Below are positions 10,140-19,386 of a DNA stretch of 64,000 nucleotides, piece after piece. A program made the position numbers and the translations under genes. Under the pieces are notes generated by a model. The model was given only the letters and a program-made list of their open reading frames with translations, was not told the DNA's origin and did not search any database. The stretch is from Nitrosomonas marina (GTDB taxonomy: Bacteria; Pseudomonadota; Gammaproteobacteria; Burkholderiales; Nitrosomonadaceae), in the NCBI RefSeq assembly GCF_900111605.1, contig NZ_FOIA01000010.1, positions 1-64,000 on the forward strand, written 5' to 3'. Positions within the stretch are counted from its first letter, which is position 1. Each line of letters starts with the position of its first letter.

Positions 10140-11224
10140 TTAAAACCGCAGCAAAAGTAGAGCATATTGTTCAAAGCGAACTGAAAACAAATCTGATCGG
10201 GCTTTGTCCTGAACCAGAAGGATTAATCAAGTTTCAGCCCAGAATTTGTTTGCAGAAACTTAAGGAACTGACATACAGATCCATTCTTTCCGCCGATCTT
10301 TTCGATACAGAAATGCTGAGAGAACTGGCCAAAGTTGCTGCTTATCTGCAGCTGAAAAAAATCAGCGCCGATAAAGTGCTAAACGACAAAATTATGGCAA
10401 CAGCATTTTTCGAGGCCAGTACACGGACGCGGCTTTCTTTTGAGAGCGCCATGCTGCGTCTTGGTGGAAAAACGCTAAGTGTCGCGGAAGCCGCTTTAAC
10501 GGGTGAGGCAAAAGGTGAAAAGCTGCTGGATATTGGACAAATGTTTAACAGTTATGCCGATATTGTAGTCATACGTCATACCCAGCAAAAAGCAATTCAG
10601 GAATTAAGCGAATATTTGCGCATTCCCATCATCAATGGTGGAAATGGTTCAGACGAACACCCAACGCAGGCGCTCGCTGACTGGTATGCGCTGCTGAAAT
10701 GGAAGCCAGATCTCATGCTCGGCGCAGCTTCTGAAGAACAGCTGCACCTCGGCATTGTCGGTACACCCGGAAGCATGCGAACCGTGAAGAGTTTTTTGAT
10801 ACTGGCGCTATTGTTCAGACACAACATCAGCCAGATTACCATCGTTTCTGAGATGGCTGATCCCCTGGGAGTTGAAGTACAGTCATTTTGCGATTCTAGT
10901 CCGATACCTATCGACATCAAAAATGATTTGCAGGAGGTGGTCGGCGAGCTTGATGTCATTTATATGAATTCGATCGCCTTTCTGGGTGATGGATACCGAA
11001 CTCTTGGATCCCGATTTAAATTGGATAAGGAGTCCAGACTTAAAAAAGGCGCCGTTGTTTTACATCCTCTGGCACGAAAAGATGAGCTTGATGTCAGTCT
11101 GGATCATACCCGGCACAATCTTTATTTTAATCAGGCGGATGGCGCTGTTTTTATTCGTCAGGCACTGTTATTGATTGTTTTTGGCCGTCTCGAGCAGGTG
11201 CTTCCCGATCATTTGATCGAATAG
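10133..11224 (+). CDS. Aspartate carbamoyltransferase-like enzyme with altered amino-acid site
   Basis: A 363-residue carbamoyltransferase. The carbamoyl-phosphate site is intact: FFEASTRTRLSFE at about 92-104, AKGEKLLD at 126-133 with the mobile-loop lysine, RHT at 148-150, and HPTQALAD at 176-183. The C-terminal HPLARKDEL at 311-319 also matches aspartate carbamoyltransferase (PyrB). The second domain keeps the arginine equivalent to PyrB Arg167 (SMRTVKS). However, the aspartate loop that should read TRVQKER after DILYM is replaced by NSIAFLGDGYRT after DVIYM (279-290). The beta-carboxylate ligands (Arg229, Gln231 in E. coli numbering, aligned from memory) are therefore missing. There is also a 35-residue N-terminal extension. 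The amino acceptor is probably not aspartate. It is not next to other pyrimidine genes. Confidence 0.88.
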   Translation: MVIKTAAKVEHIVQSELKTNLIGLCPEPEGLIKFQPRICLQKLKELTYRSILSADLFDTEMLRELAKVAAYLQLKKISADKVLNDKIMATAFFEASTRTRLSFESAMLRLGGKTLSVAEAALTGEAKGEKLLDIGQMFNSYADIVVIRHTQQKAIQELSEYLRIPIINGGNGSDEHPTQALADWYALLKWKPDLMLGAASEEQLHLGIVGTPGSMRTVKSFLILALLFRHNISQITIVSEMADPLGVEVQSFCDSSPIPIDIKNDLQEVVGELDVIYMNSIAFLGDGYRTLGSRFKLDKESRLKKGAVVLHPLARKDELDVSLDHTRHNLYFNQADGAVFIRQALLLIVFGRLEQVLPDHLIE

Positions 11225-11278
11225 TAAATTACAGAGCCAGAAAATTATTTGAATAATAAACGAACAGAGGTATAACTT

Positions 11279-13240
11279 ATGTGTGGTATAGCCGGTGTAT
11301 GGAGCCCATTCAGATACGATAAGAATAACGACAAATATATCCATCAAATGGCCGCACAGTTGCTGCATCGAGGCCCGGATGGCCGCGGGTTCCATTTCGA
11401 TACAAAAGATGGCATTGCCATGGCGCACACACGCCTGTCGATTATTGATCTGAATTCTGGAGAGCAGCCGATACATGATTCGCAGGCCCAGTTGACACTG
11501 ACCGCTAATGGAGAATTTTATGATTACAAACGTATTCGCGGATTGTTAACGGCAGAAGGGTTCAGTTTTTCTACCAAATCAGACAGTGAAATAGCATTGA
11601 AGCTTTATCGCAAATACGGATTATCATTTGTGGATCATTTGCGTGGTGAATTTGCCTTTGCCTTATTTGATGCAAAAAAACAGCAACTGATTCTGGTGCG
11701 TGACCGGTTTGGTATTCGCCCGCTCTTTTATCATATTACGGGCGAGGCTGTTTTTTATGGCTCGGAAATCAAATCACTTCTTGCCCACCCGCATGTTCCA
11801 AGTGATATTTCAAAAAAGGCGCAATTGCATCAGATGATGCAGGTCATGGTGCCTGGCGATTCGCTGTTTGAAAATATCCATGCTTTAAAACCCGGGCACA
11901 TGCTGATCATCGGGAAAGCTGGTGGCCGTATTTCAGTCACTGAAAAATGTTATTGGGATGCTGAATTTCCGTTAAACGGTGAGCATGCAGTGCGCAGTGA
12001 TCAGCAACATATAGAGGCGGTGCGTGAAACACTGATTGAATCCGTAGCGTTACGTCTGGAAGCTGATGTGCCGGTTGCCTGCTATCTCTCGGGTGGTATT
12101 GATAGCTGCTCAATCTTGGGCATGGCATCATCCATTCAGCAATCACCTGTTAAGGCATTTACAATCAGTTTTGATGATGAGCGCTATGATGAAGCTACCA
12201 TCGCAACTGAAATGGCCGAAAAATGTAATGCAGATCAGGATATTTTACGAGTTTCAGCATCCGACCTGTATGGTAAGAATTTTGAAAAAGCGATATGGTA
12301 TTCAGAGCGTACTTTTTATAACACGCTTGGTATTGCCAAAATGCTGATGAGCAAGCATGTTACTGACAATCATTTTAAAGTTGTTATCACTGGTGAAGGC
12401 GCAGACGAATTTTTTGGGGGATATGCCGCTTTTAAACGCGACATGTTTATTCATGACCCCGCTTATCAGACTGAAGCAATGGAAGCGCTGTTGCAAGCCA
12501 GCAATCGAGTTTTCAGTGGCTCTGTACTGGCAGAAAAAGCTGTTTCACATCCTGCATTCGAGGAAGTCATGGGATTCACGCCTTCATGGATACAGCCCTG
12601 GATGCTGGTGCTGGAACAGGTCAAGCCATTGTTGTCAGAAACATTTCTTGACCTATTAGGGGAATATGATCCGATAGCTGCTATTGCTTACAGTCTGGAT
12701 AAATCGAAACTCGATGGGCGGCATCCGCTTGATAAAGCGCAGTACAGCTGGATCAAGACCATGCTTGAAGGCCAGATCCTGAACTGGGGCGGTGATCGCG
12801 TTGACATGGCTAACTCGCTGGAATCTCGCCCGGCATTTCTCGATCATCATGTCACGGAACTGGCCGCTGATCTGCCGCCACATGTGCGTATACGCAATGG
12901 CGTAGAAAAATGGGTATTGCGTGAAGCAATGAAACATCTGTTGCCCGAGGTACTGTACAACCGCGAGAAATTTGCATTCATGGCCCCGCCGGCCCATACA
13001 GATCAAAATAAAACACAAGCCATTCAGGATCTAATCGATAAATATCTATCACCACAGCGCGTAATGCAAGCCGGTATCTTTAATCAACGAGCCATAAAAA
13101 AATTGTATAAAAACCAGGATGTTTCCGAGGATCATACAATGAAAACGCGAAAAGACATCATTCTCAATCATGCGATTGGATTGCATGCCATGAATGATAT
13201 CTTTATGAGGCGGCCTGCTACTGAAGAGTGTCTGGCTTGA
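11279..13240 (+). CDS. asnB: Asparagine synthase-like glutamine amidotransferase
   Basis: A 653-residue, two-domain enzyme. The N-terminal class II glutaminase starts MCGIAGVW, with Cys2 as nucleophile, then LLHRGPDG, TRLSIID and NGEFYDY. The C-terminal synthetase domain has the ATP pyrophosphatase loop LSGGIDSC (serine 271 onward), the FTISFDD block and GEGADEFFGGY. All catalytic features appear intact, so it should use glutamine ammonia and ATP to amidate a carboxylate. Asparagine from aspartate is the default reaction. Paralogs of this length often act in dedicated biosynthetic clusters. It lies 54 bp after the carbamoyltransferase-like gene with aggtataact before the start, and both probably act on the same unknown substrate class. 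Confidence 0.92.
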   Translation: MCGIAGVWSPFRYDKNNDKYIHQMAAQLLHRGPDGRGFHFDTKDGIAMAHTRLSIIDLNSGEQPIHDSQAQLTLTANGEFYDYKRIRGLLTAEGFSFSTKSDSEIALKLYRKYGLSFVDHLRGEFAFALFDAKKQQLILVRDRFGIRPLFYHITGEAVFYGSEIKSLLAHPHVPSDISKKAQLHQMMQVMVPGDSLFENIHALKPGHMLIIGKAGGRISVTEKCYWDAEFPLNGEHAVRSDQQHIEAVRETLIESVALRLEADVPVACYLSGGIDSCSILGMASSIQQSPVKAFTISFDDERYDEATIATEMAEKCNADQDILRVSASDLYGKNFEKAIWYSERTFYNTLGIAKMLMSKHVTDNHFKVVITGEGADEFFGGYAAFKRDMFIHDPAYQTEAMEALLQASNRVFSGSVLAEKAVSHPAFEEVMGFTPSWIQPWMLVLEQVKPLLSETFLDLLGEYDPIAAIAYSLDKSKLDGRHPLDKAQYSWIKTMLEGQILNWGGDRVDMANSLESRPAFLDHHVTELAADLPPHVRIRNGVEKWVLREAMKHLLPEVLYNREKFAFMAPPAHTDQNKTQAIQDLIDKYLSPQRVMQAGIFNQRAIKKLYKNQDVSEDHTMKTRKDIILNHAIGLHAMNDIFMRRPATEECLA

Positions 13241-13311
13241 TAACACAAAACCGGCTTATTCGGGAGGAAACGGCACAAAATATATGCGTTCGATATAATC
13301 AGAAAACCAGG

Positions 13312-16300
13312 TTATCCTTGTTCCATTGGCTTCTGAGTCGGCCGGACTCCTGCAGTATCTGATCGTGAGACGATGGTGATTTCTTCAGGCAGGCTTCTGA
13401 TATGAATATCCTGGTGTGGGAAGGCGATTTCAATTGCCGCCTCACGGAAACGTCGGTCGATTTCCATAAGTAGATCATGCCGTGTTTCCAGAAGCAGGTC
13501 GGGCTCTGGTATAAAGATTCTAAGTTCGAAATTCAATGAACTGTCACCGAAAGCCACAAAGCGTGCACTGGGTTCAGGATCTTTGAGTACATGTGGATGA
13601 TCTTGTGCGATAGATAACAAAATATCGTTGGCGAGCTTTGTGTCAGAACCGTATACGATTCCGACAGGAATGAGAATCCGCAAAATGGAGTCAGACAAAG
13701 ACCAGTTGATAACCTGCCCGGTAACAAACTCCTTATTGGGAATTATCAGTTCCTTCCTGTCCCAGTCAGTGACCGTGGTCGCGCGCATTTGAATGCGCGA
13801 AACTTTGCCGCTGATATTACCAAGTGTCACCACATCACCGACACGTACCGGGCGCTCAAACAGAATAATCAGACCCGAAACAAAATTGGCGAAAATCTCC
13901 TGCAGTCCAAAGCCAAGTCCAACTGTTACCGCTGCTGCAAGCCACTGCACTTTTGACCAGCCGATGCCAAGCGCACTAAATGTCATGGCAAAACCTACGA
14001 TAATGATAATGTAGCGAACAATGGAGGAGATTGCATAGCGGCCGCTTGGTGTAAATGGCAAACGCTGCAGTATGACAATTTCCAGCAATCCGGGAATATT
14101 GTTGCTGATAAAAAAAGTCATCATGAAAATAACGATCGCCAGCAGTATGCTGGCCAAAGTTATCGGTACCAGGTCCGTTATTTCAGCGCCACCCTCTGTT
14201 TGAGTGACTTCTGTATTCCACAGAACCACATCGTTCAGAATGTTGAAAGCTGGTAAAACCTGCGCCCAAATCAGCGCAATTCCGATGATAATCGTGAACC
14301 AGTGCGCTGTATTAAGCAGCTTCATGGTCTGCGTGCTGATGGCATCGACATCCAGGCCATCTTGCTCAACATTGATTTGATCGCCGCTTGTGTCGGCAGC
14401 TTTGGAGGCATCATCTGATTGCGCCTGTTCAGCCTGTGCAGCAAATTTTTTTCGCCATTGCTCGATCGCCAGCTTACGCTGTTCAATATTTAACCAGCGT
14501 ATCAGCAGAGCTTTGCCAATAATCACCGCAAAAACCAGCAACAGCGAGTTGATAATCAGCAGCGACAATTGTCCGGCAGTATACATATAGCCTGCGGCTG
14601 CGATGATGGTTAGCACAAAGGGTGTAATCAGCAGACTTGGAAACCATACGCCGGCCAGTCTGCTGATCCAGCCCTCGGCATTTTTGTCCAGATAATATTT
14701 CAGCAATCCCTTTTCAGGATGCATTAAACGATAAACCAGTACAGTTGTCGTTGCCATCAGTATGAAAAAAACCAGTCGCCCCAGAGAATCATGATGTGCT
14801 TCCGTCGGCTGTTCCTGTGTCACGACAAACACAAAGACCAGCGGTAAAGTTGCAGGAAGAAACCAGGCAAGCTGCTGTCTAGTTAACGCCATACTTTCAT
14901 GTTTCCAGCGAAAATGTAATTCACCAAGCCCTTCCTTTCGGCACAAATGACTCAACAGCAGACCCGAAAACAACAAATACGCCAGTGCGGCAAGGCCGCT
15001 GCCAATGGCAACAGCAAAAGTGGAATCAGTTTCGATTTGCTGGATGCGCCAGGCGATCAGGAAAATCAGTGACGGCCAGGCGAGTGCCATCAGTACTGTT
15101 ACCACAACGGCCCAAAGCGTGTCGGTAAACCGGGCTTTACTGAGTTTGGTGACATAGCGCCCAAGTACTGATAATTTCAATTTTAATAAGCGTTGCATCA
15201 ACAGCAACGCTATAGTGAAGAGAAGGAACGGCAGAATTACCAGAAAATTTTTTTTGACATCCTTGGCCACAAGCGATGCTGTTTGCAGCCAGGATGTAGG
15301 ACTGAAAAGCCAGGTCGCAGCTGCCCCCAAACGCTGAATATCCTGCAATTGAATTATCGGGGCGCTCTGGATCCAGAGAATGCGGGTATCGATAAACGCT
15401 TTATACTCGCTGATTAAGCCAATAAATTTGAGCTCGTGTTCCAGAATCGGATAAAGCTTCGTTTCGAAATAAACGTCATAAGCGCTGATCAGTTCATCCA
15501 GATAATCATTCTTTTGACTGTCCAGCGCTTGATACACAGCTTTTTGCAGTTGGTTGCGATCAGGTTCGGGAAGCTCGATTTTGGTATTTTTAATAAGCCG
15601 GGAAGCTTCAAAATCAAGATCAATCAATTCAAGCAGGCGATCTTCAAGTTCAATCCGTCGCAGCTGCACCTGATTGATTTCCTTGCTGTACGTTTCGATT
15701 TTTTTTTCATGGGTATCAATATCAGGCAGTTGCTTACGATCATTGCGCAGTTTTAACCCGATAGCGTTTGTCAGACCAGTCTGGTTTATTTTTTCCCGGA
15801 TCCGGTCATAGTTGCGTTGTGTTGCTGTTAATGCAAGATCGATACGTTTTTTTTCTTCGCTTAATAATGCACTGTTTGCCGTGATGCTTGCCAGTTCTGC
15901 TGCAAGTTGTCTGTTTTCATCCAGAATCGCGCGAACCAGTGGATGAGCAGTATCGGCTGCCTCGCTTGCGGTATCGGCTATCTGTTTAGCATGTTCGGCC
16001 GCTTCGGCCCGCCGGCGATTCATGATTTCTTCAAATACATTAAAATTGCGCTCCGCAATCAACACATCACGTTCCGCAACATGCCGTTGTGCGCGCAACA
16101 ATTCCCGCTGCTGATTATAACTGCGATCTTCGAGTTCAAGCTCCTGAATCAGCTGTTGCAGAAAATCGATTTCCATACCCTGCACAGTTTTCTGGGCGTC
16201 GCTGAGATGTTCTGCTGCCGGATCGGAAATGGCAGCTGTTTTTTGTTTCAACTCCTCAATCCGGGTGCGCGCTAATTTGATTTCTTCTTCGATTTTGGGT

Positions 16301-16854
16301 TGTCGTTCAGCACGTCGGGTGATTTCCTGCTCGATATCTGTTCGCGTTTTCCGGGCATCCGCCAGAATTTTTCTAACGGATTCAAATTGTAATTCAAGTT
16401 TGTCCAACGGCAGCTTCAGGTCTATATTATCAGTATTTAATTCCTCTTTTTGCAGCGGTGCATCCAGGGTTCGTTCAAGGGTTCTTAGTTGTTGGGGCGC
16501 ATTCTTGACAGCATTGACATAATATAATGCACGATTTGCCGACTCGATACTTTTATGTAAAAAATCATGAGCCTGACTTAATGAAGATAGCTCAGTCTGC
16601 TGTTGAGAATTTAACGAGTCTATTTTTTTTAAAGTTGTAATTCGCGCTTCAACATCTTTCAGTGTATGACTGAAATGATCCTGTTTCTTTTTTAGCGTCG
16701 TTTCAATATCTGTGTACGAACTGCCATTACTGGCAGCAGATATCGTGCTGTAAAGGAAGAATAAAACCAGCAGATACATGGTGCACGGTAAGCCCAATAC
16801 ATGGGATCTGCGAGTTCTGCGCTGGAGCAGTGAGAAAATGGAAGCAGTATTCAA
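13312..16854 (-). CDS. mscK: MscK/KefA-type mechanosensitive channel
   Basis: A 1180-residue member of the MscS superfamily that opens under membrane tension to release solutes during osmotic downshock. A signal peptide or first helix at about 25-43 is followed by a very long periplasmic region (to about 490) rich in heptad-like coiled coil (many ELEDR, QQELLR-type runs). Multiple membrane helices lie at about 530-900. The MscS pore module occupies the last 230 residues, with VTVGLGFGLQEIFANFVSG as pore helix, RPVRVGDVV and RATTVTDWD as the beta domain and IIPN after it. Length and layout match MscK rather than the short MscS. It converges with the asparagine-synthase-like gene. Confidence 0.93.
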   Translation of the reverse strand: MNTASIFSLLQRRTRRSHVLGLPCTMYLLVLFFLYSTISAASNGSSYTDIETTLKKKQDHFSHTLKDVEARITTLKKIDSLNSQQQTELSSLSQAHDFLHKSIESANRALYYVNAVKNAPQQLRTLERTLDAPLQKEELNTDNIDLKLPLDKLELQFESVRKILADARKTRTDIEQEITRRAERQPKIEEEIKLARTRIEELKQKTAAISDPAAEHLSDAQKTVQGMEIDFLQQLIQELELEDRSYNQQRELLRAQRHVAERDVLIAERNFNVFEEIMNRRRAEAAEHAKQIADTASEAADTAHPLVRAILDENRQLAAELASITANSALLSEEKKRIDLALTATQRNYDRIREKINQTGLTNAIGLKLRNDRKQLPDIDTHEKKIETYSKEINQVQLRRIELEDRLLELIDLDFEASRLIKNTKIELPEPDRNQLQKAVYQALDSQKNDYLDELISAYDVYFETKLYPILEHELKFIGLISEYKAFIDTRILWIQSAPIIQLQDIQRLGAAATWLFSPTSWLQTASLVAKDVKKNFLVILPFLLFTIALLLMQRLLKLKLSVLGRYVTKLSKARFTDTLWAVVVTVLMALAWPSLIFLIAWRIQQIETDSTFAVAIGSGLAALAYLLFSGLLLSHLCRKEGLGELHFRWKHESMALTRQQLAWFLPATLPLVFVFVVTQEQPTEAHHDSLGRLVFFILMATTTVLVYRLMHPEKGLLKYYLDKNAEGWISRLAGVWFPSLLITPFVLTIIAAAGYMYTAGQLSLLIINSLLLVFAVIIGKALLIRWLNIEQRKLAIEQWRKKFAAQAEQAQSDDASKAADTSGDQINVEQDGLDVDAISTQTMKLLNTAHWFTIIIGIALIWAQVLPAFNILNDVVLWNTEVTQTEGGAEITDLVPITLASILLAIVIFMMTFFISNNIPGLLEIVILQRLPFTPSGRYAISSIVRYIIIIVGFAMTFSALGIGWSKVQWLAAAVTVGLGFGLQEIFANFVSGLIILFERPVRVGDVVTLGNISGKVSRIQMRATTVTDWDRKELIIPNKEFVTGQVINWSLSDSILRILIPVGIVYGSDTKLANDILLSIAQDHPHVLKDPEPSARFVAFGDSSLNFELRIFIPEPDLLLETRHDLLMEIDRRFREAAIEIAFPHQDIHIRSLPEEITIVSRSDTAGVRPTQKPMEQG

Positions 16855-16923
16855 AATCTACGTGTCGAAAAGCAAGTGCGCCGGCAAAAGCAGCGCTTTG
16901 AACAAAAAATGTGCAATATAAAC

Positions 16924-18258
16924 TTATTTGGCATCCAGGTAAATTGTGATGCATGCACCTCTTGGTAAGTTTTGCTCAATTGACAAATCACCACCGTAGA
17001 CCTGAATGATATCCTTAACAATTGCAAGTCCGATGCCATGTCCTGGAATAGACTGATCCGCACGCACTCCGCGCTCAAGAATTCTGGCGATTTCATGTTG
17101 TGGAATACCTGGACCATCGTCTTTTACCTGAATGACGATTTGTTTCTGGTGGCGTTCGGCTGACAAGACAATCCGTTGGTCGCACCATTTAAAAGCGTTG
17201 TCAATGAGATTGCCAAGCAGTTCCATCAAGTCACCTTCGTCTATGCGCAAGCTGATTGTCTTATCAATGGCGATAGTAATTTCAGGATTCTTGGCATGGT
17301 GCGCCTTGCGGACGGTTTTTACAATACGATCTGCGACCGGGTACAGATAAACTGGGCGCATTCCAGGCGAACTTCCAGCGGTTGCTGCCCGTCGTAATTG
17401 ATACTGGATAATGTTGTCCATACGCTCGATTTGTTCTCGAACGGTTTTTTCTTCAGGTTTGCTTTGCCGGACCGTTGCAGCATTATGAAGGATGGCTAAA
17501 GGTGTTTTGAGACTGTGTGCCAGATCAGCAAGTGCATTGCGATAACGTTTTTGCTGTCTGCGCTCATGATTGATCAGCGAATTGATACTATCAGTCAGCA
17601 ATTTTAATTCACTCGGATAGTTGCCAACGACATTCTCCTGTTTACCCGATTCAATTGCCGACAATTCGATCGACACCTGGCGCATGGGTTGCAATCCCCA
17701 GCGCAGTACCAGCATCTGTGTAACCAGGAGTAGCACAGCCATGACACTCAGCCATCCCCAGAGATCTTCCCGGTAACGCTCGATTTGCGCATCAAAAAGT
17801 GCCGTGTCCGTAATCACATTAAAAGTCAATGGATAGCTGCCGGTCTCGGTTGTCCAGGCAACACCAAAACGATAAAGGAAAAAAGATTCACCCCTGATGA
17901 CAATTTGACTGAAATCTTTGCTGCCTTTGTCGAGGAGTTGAAGCTCGGGTAGTTTTTTGTTCAATGCCGAAGTCGATTGCCACACAACTTTTTCGGTATG
18001 ATTTACAATGAATGCATAGGTGTTCGCATTGGGGCGACTGAATTCGGTGTCAAGCAGATTGGTAGGCATTTCCAGTTCGCCGTCATCATCTACTTCGGCA
18101 TCTCCCATTAGCATGAGGAGTCTGGCCAACATTCTGTCCTGAACTCCCAGGCGGGCACTGTCATAAAATGCACGATCCAGTGCCAGTGCTATGCCCACAA
18201 TAAAAACCAGTAAAACACCAGTCGCACTGAATAGGATGCGCCTATTCAAAGACATCAT
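16924..18258 (-). CDS. Two-component sensor histidine kinase, PhoQ-like
   Basis: A 444-residue membrane sensor. Transmembrane helices at about 8-28 and 168-188 flank a periplasmic domain with the acidic stretch GDAEVDDDGELEM. A HAMP-like linker leads to the H box LADLAHSLKTPLAIL, the N box NLIDNAFKW, and the glycine-rich ATP boxes DDGPGIP and GHGIGLAIVKD. The acidic periplasmic patch and the H-box form resemble PhoQ, which senses divalent cations and cationic peptides, but the signal is not proven. Its start overlaps the response-regulator stop by 4 bp, so the pair are translationally coupled partners. Confidence 0.93.
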   Translation of the reverse strand: MMSLNRRILFSATGVLLVFIVGIALALDRAFYDSARLGVQDRMLARLLMLMGDAEVDDDGELEMPTNLLDTEFSRPNANTYAFIVNHTEKVVWQSTSALNKKLPELQLLDKGSKDFSQIVIRGESFFLYRFGVAWTTETGSYPLTFNVITDTALFDAQIERYREDLWGWLSVMAVLLLVTQMLVLRWGLQPMRQVSIELSAIESGKQENVVGNYPSELKLLTDSINSLINHERRQQKRYRNALADLAHSLKTPLAILHNAATVRQSKPEEKTVREQIERMDNIIQYQLRRAATAGSSPGMRPVYLYPVADRIVKTVRKAHHAKNPEITIAIDKTISLRIDEGDLMELLGNLIDNAFKWCDQRIVLSAERHQKQIVIQVKDDGPGIPQHEIARILERGVRADQSIPGHGIGLAIVKDIIQVYGGDLSIEQNLPRGACITIYLDAK

Positions 18259-18941
18259 GACGATTTATCACAAGCAATGGTAAAACGGTATCCTCGTCCA
18301 CGCAGCGTTTCAATAGGGTTCAATTCACCTGCTGGGTCCAGTTTTCGCCGTAACCGGCCCACCATAACTTCCAGCACATTGCTGTCTCTGTCTTCATCAT
18401 GTGGATACAGGTAATCCGTCAAGACCCGTTTTGATAACACTTCGCCTTGGTGCCGAATTAACAGTTCCAGCATACGGTATTCGAATGATGTCAGATCGAT
18501 CTTGCAATTATTGACAGTTACCTGTTGTGCTGAAACATCAAGCACGATCGAACCGCATTTTAATGAAGTGGATGGAATGCCGGTTGCGCGGCGCAGCAGT
18601 GCTTTTAGCCGTGCCTGTAACTCTTCTATCTGGAATGGTTTGGTTAAGTAGTCATCGGCGCCTAATTCAAGTCCCTGTACCTTGTCCTGCCAGCTGTCTC
18701 GTGCAGTCAAAATCAAAATGGGCAGGACACTACCCTGCTCTCTCAGTGTTTTAATGACTTCCAATCCAGATATGCCGGGCAGGCCCAGGTCGATAATTGC
18801 GGCATCCAGCGGATATTCATTGGCAATATACAAGCCCTCTCTGCCGTCACTGCATGTGTCGATCATATATCCCGCGGATTCAAGTTTCTGACGAATCTGT
18901 GTCTGCAGCTTTATTTCATCTTCAATGACCAGGATACGCAT
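18255..18941 (-). CDS. OmpR/PhoP-type response regulator
   Basis: A 228-residue transcription factor. The receiver domain begins MRILVIEDE, with the phospho-acceptor Asp51 in IIDLGLPG, the threonine of ILTARD and the lysine of LTKPF. The C-terminal winged helix shows LTSFEYRMLELLI, the recognition region DSNVLEVMVGRLRRKL, and the closing IETLRGRGYRF. It is paired with the overlapping sensor kinase and sits 42 bp downstream of a PepSY protein, giving a three-gene operon. By homology it probably binds direct repeats upstream of envelope-stress or metal-related genes, possibly including its own operon. Confidence 0.95.
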   Translation of the reverse strand: MRILVIEDEIKLQTQIRQKLESAGYMIDTCSDGREGLYIANEYPLDAAIIDLGLPGISGLEVIKTLREQGSVLPILILTARDSWQDKVQGLELGADDYLTKPFQIEELQARLKALLRRATGIPSTSLKCGSIVLDVSAQQVTVNNCKIDLTSFEYRMLELLIRHQGEVLSKRVLTDYLYPHDEDRDSNVLEVMVGRLRRKLDPAGELNPIETLRGRGYRFTIACDKSS

Positions 18942-18983
18942 GACCGCTACACAATCCGAACTGATTGTCTGATACGCCAGAAG

Positions 18984-19274
18984 CTAGTGGCCAGATTTGA
19001 TAGTTCCATCACTTACATTGACCTGAATGATATGAATAGAGCCCTGATCACTGAGAATTTTGACGCGATATACGTTTTCGCTGCGCCGGATATCCAGTAC
19101 GCGGCCTTTGATATGTTGTTGTGCAATTGTTATCGCCTGGCGTTGTGAAATTTCTGTATGCCGGTTTTCTGGATTTTTCACATTGATCGATTCATGGCGC
19201 TCACTGCTTGTGGCGGATATTGGAAAAAATGCGAATAAGAACGTGATCAAGAAAAATTTTTGCAATATATTCAT
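18984..19274 (-). CDS. Exported PepSY-domain protein
   Basis: A 96-residue protein with a clear signal peptide (MNILQKFFLITFLFAFFPISA) and one PepSY domain at about 39-94: ISQRQAITIAQQHIKGRVLDI followed by the strand pair YRVKIL and IHIIQVNVSDGTIK, quoted here in parts. PepSY domains are found in peptidase propeptides and periplasmic regulators. Small single-domain versions very often precede a PhoPQ-like two-component pair, as here, where they may modulate the sensor in the periplasm. The mechanism is not established. Confidence 0.9.
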   Translation of the reverse strand: MNILQKFFLITFLFAFFPISATSSERHESINVKNPENRHTEISQRQAITIAQQHIKGRVLDIRRSENVYRVKILSDQGSIHIIQVNVSDGTIKSGH

Positions 19275-19386
19275 AAGTCAGCAGCTTTATTGGCTAAACG
19301 ATACATGGCTAGTACATACCGTTTATGCATTGAATTAGGCAATTCGCCTGCGAGGAAAATGCTGAGTTCCCCGCAGGTGCATGAGT

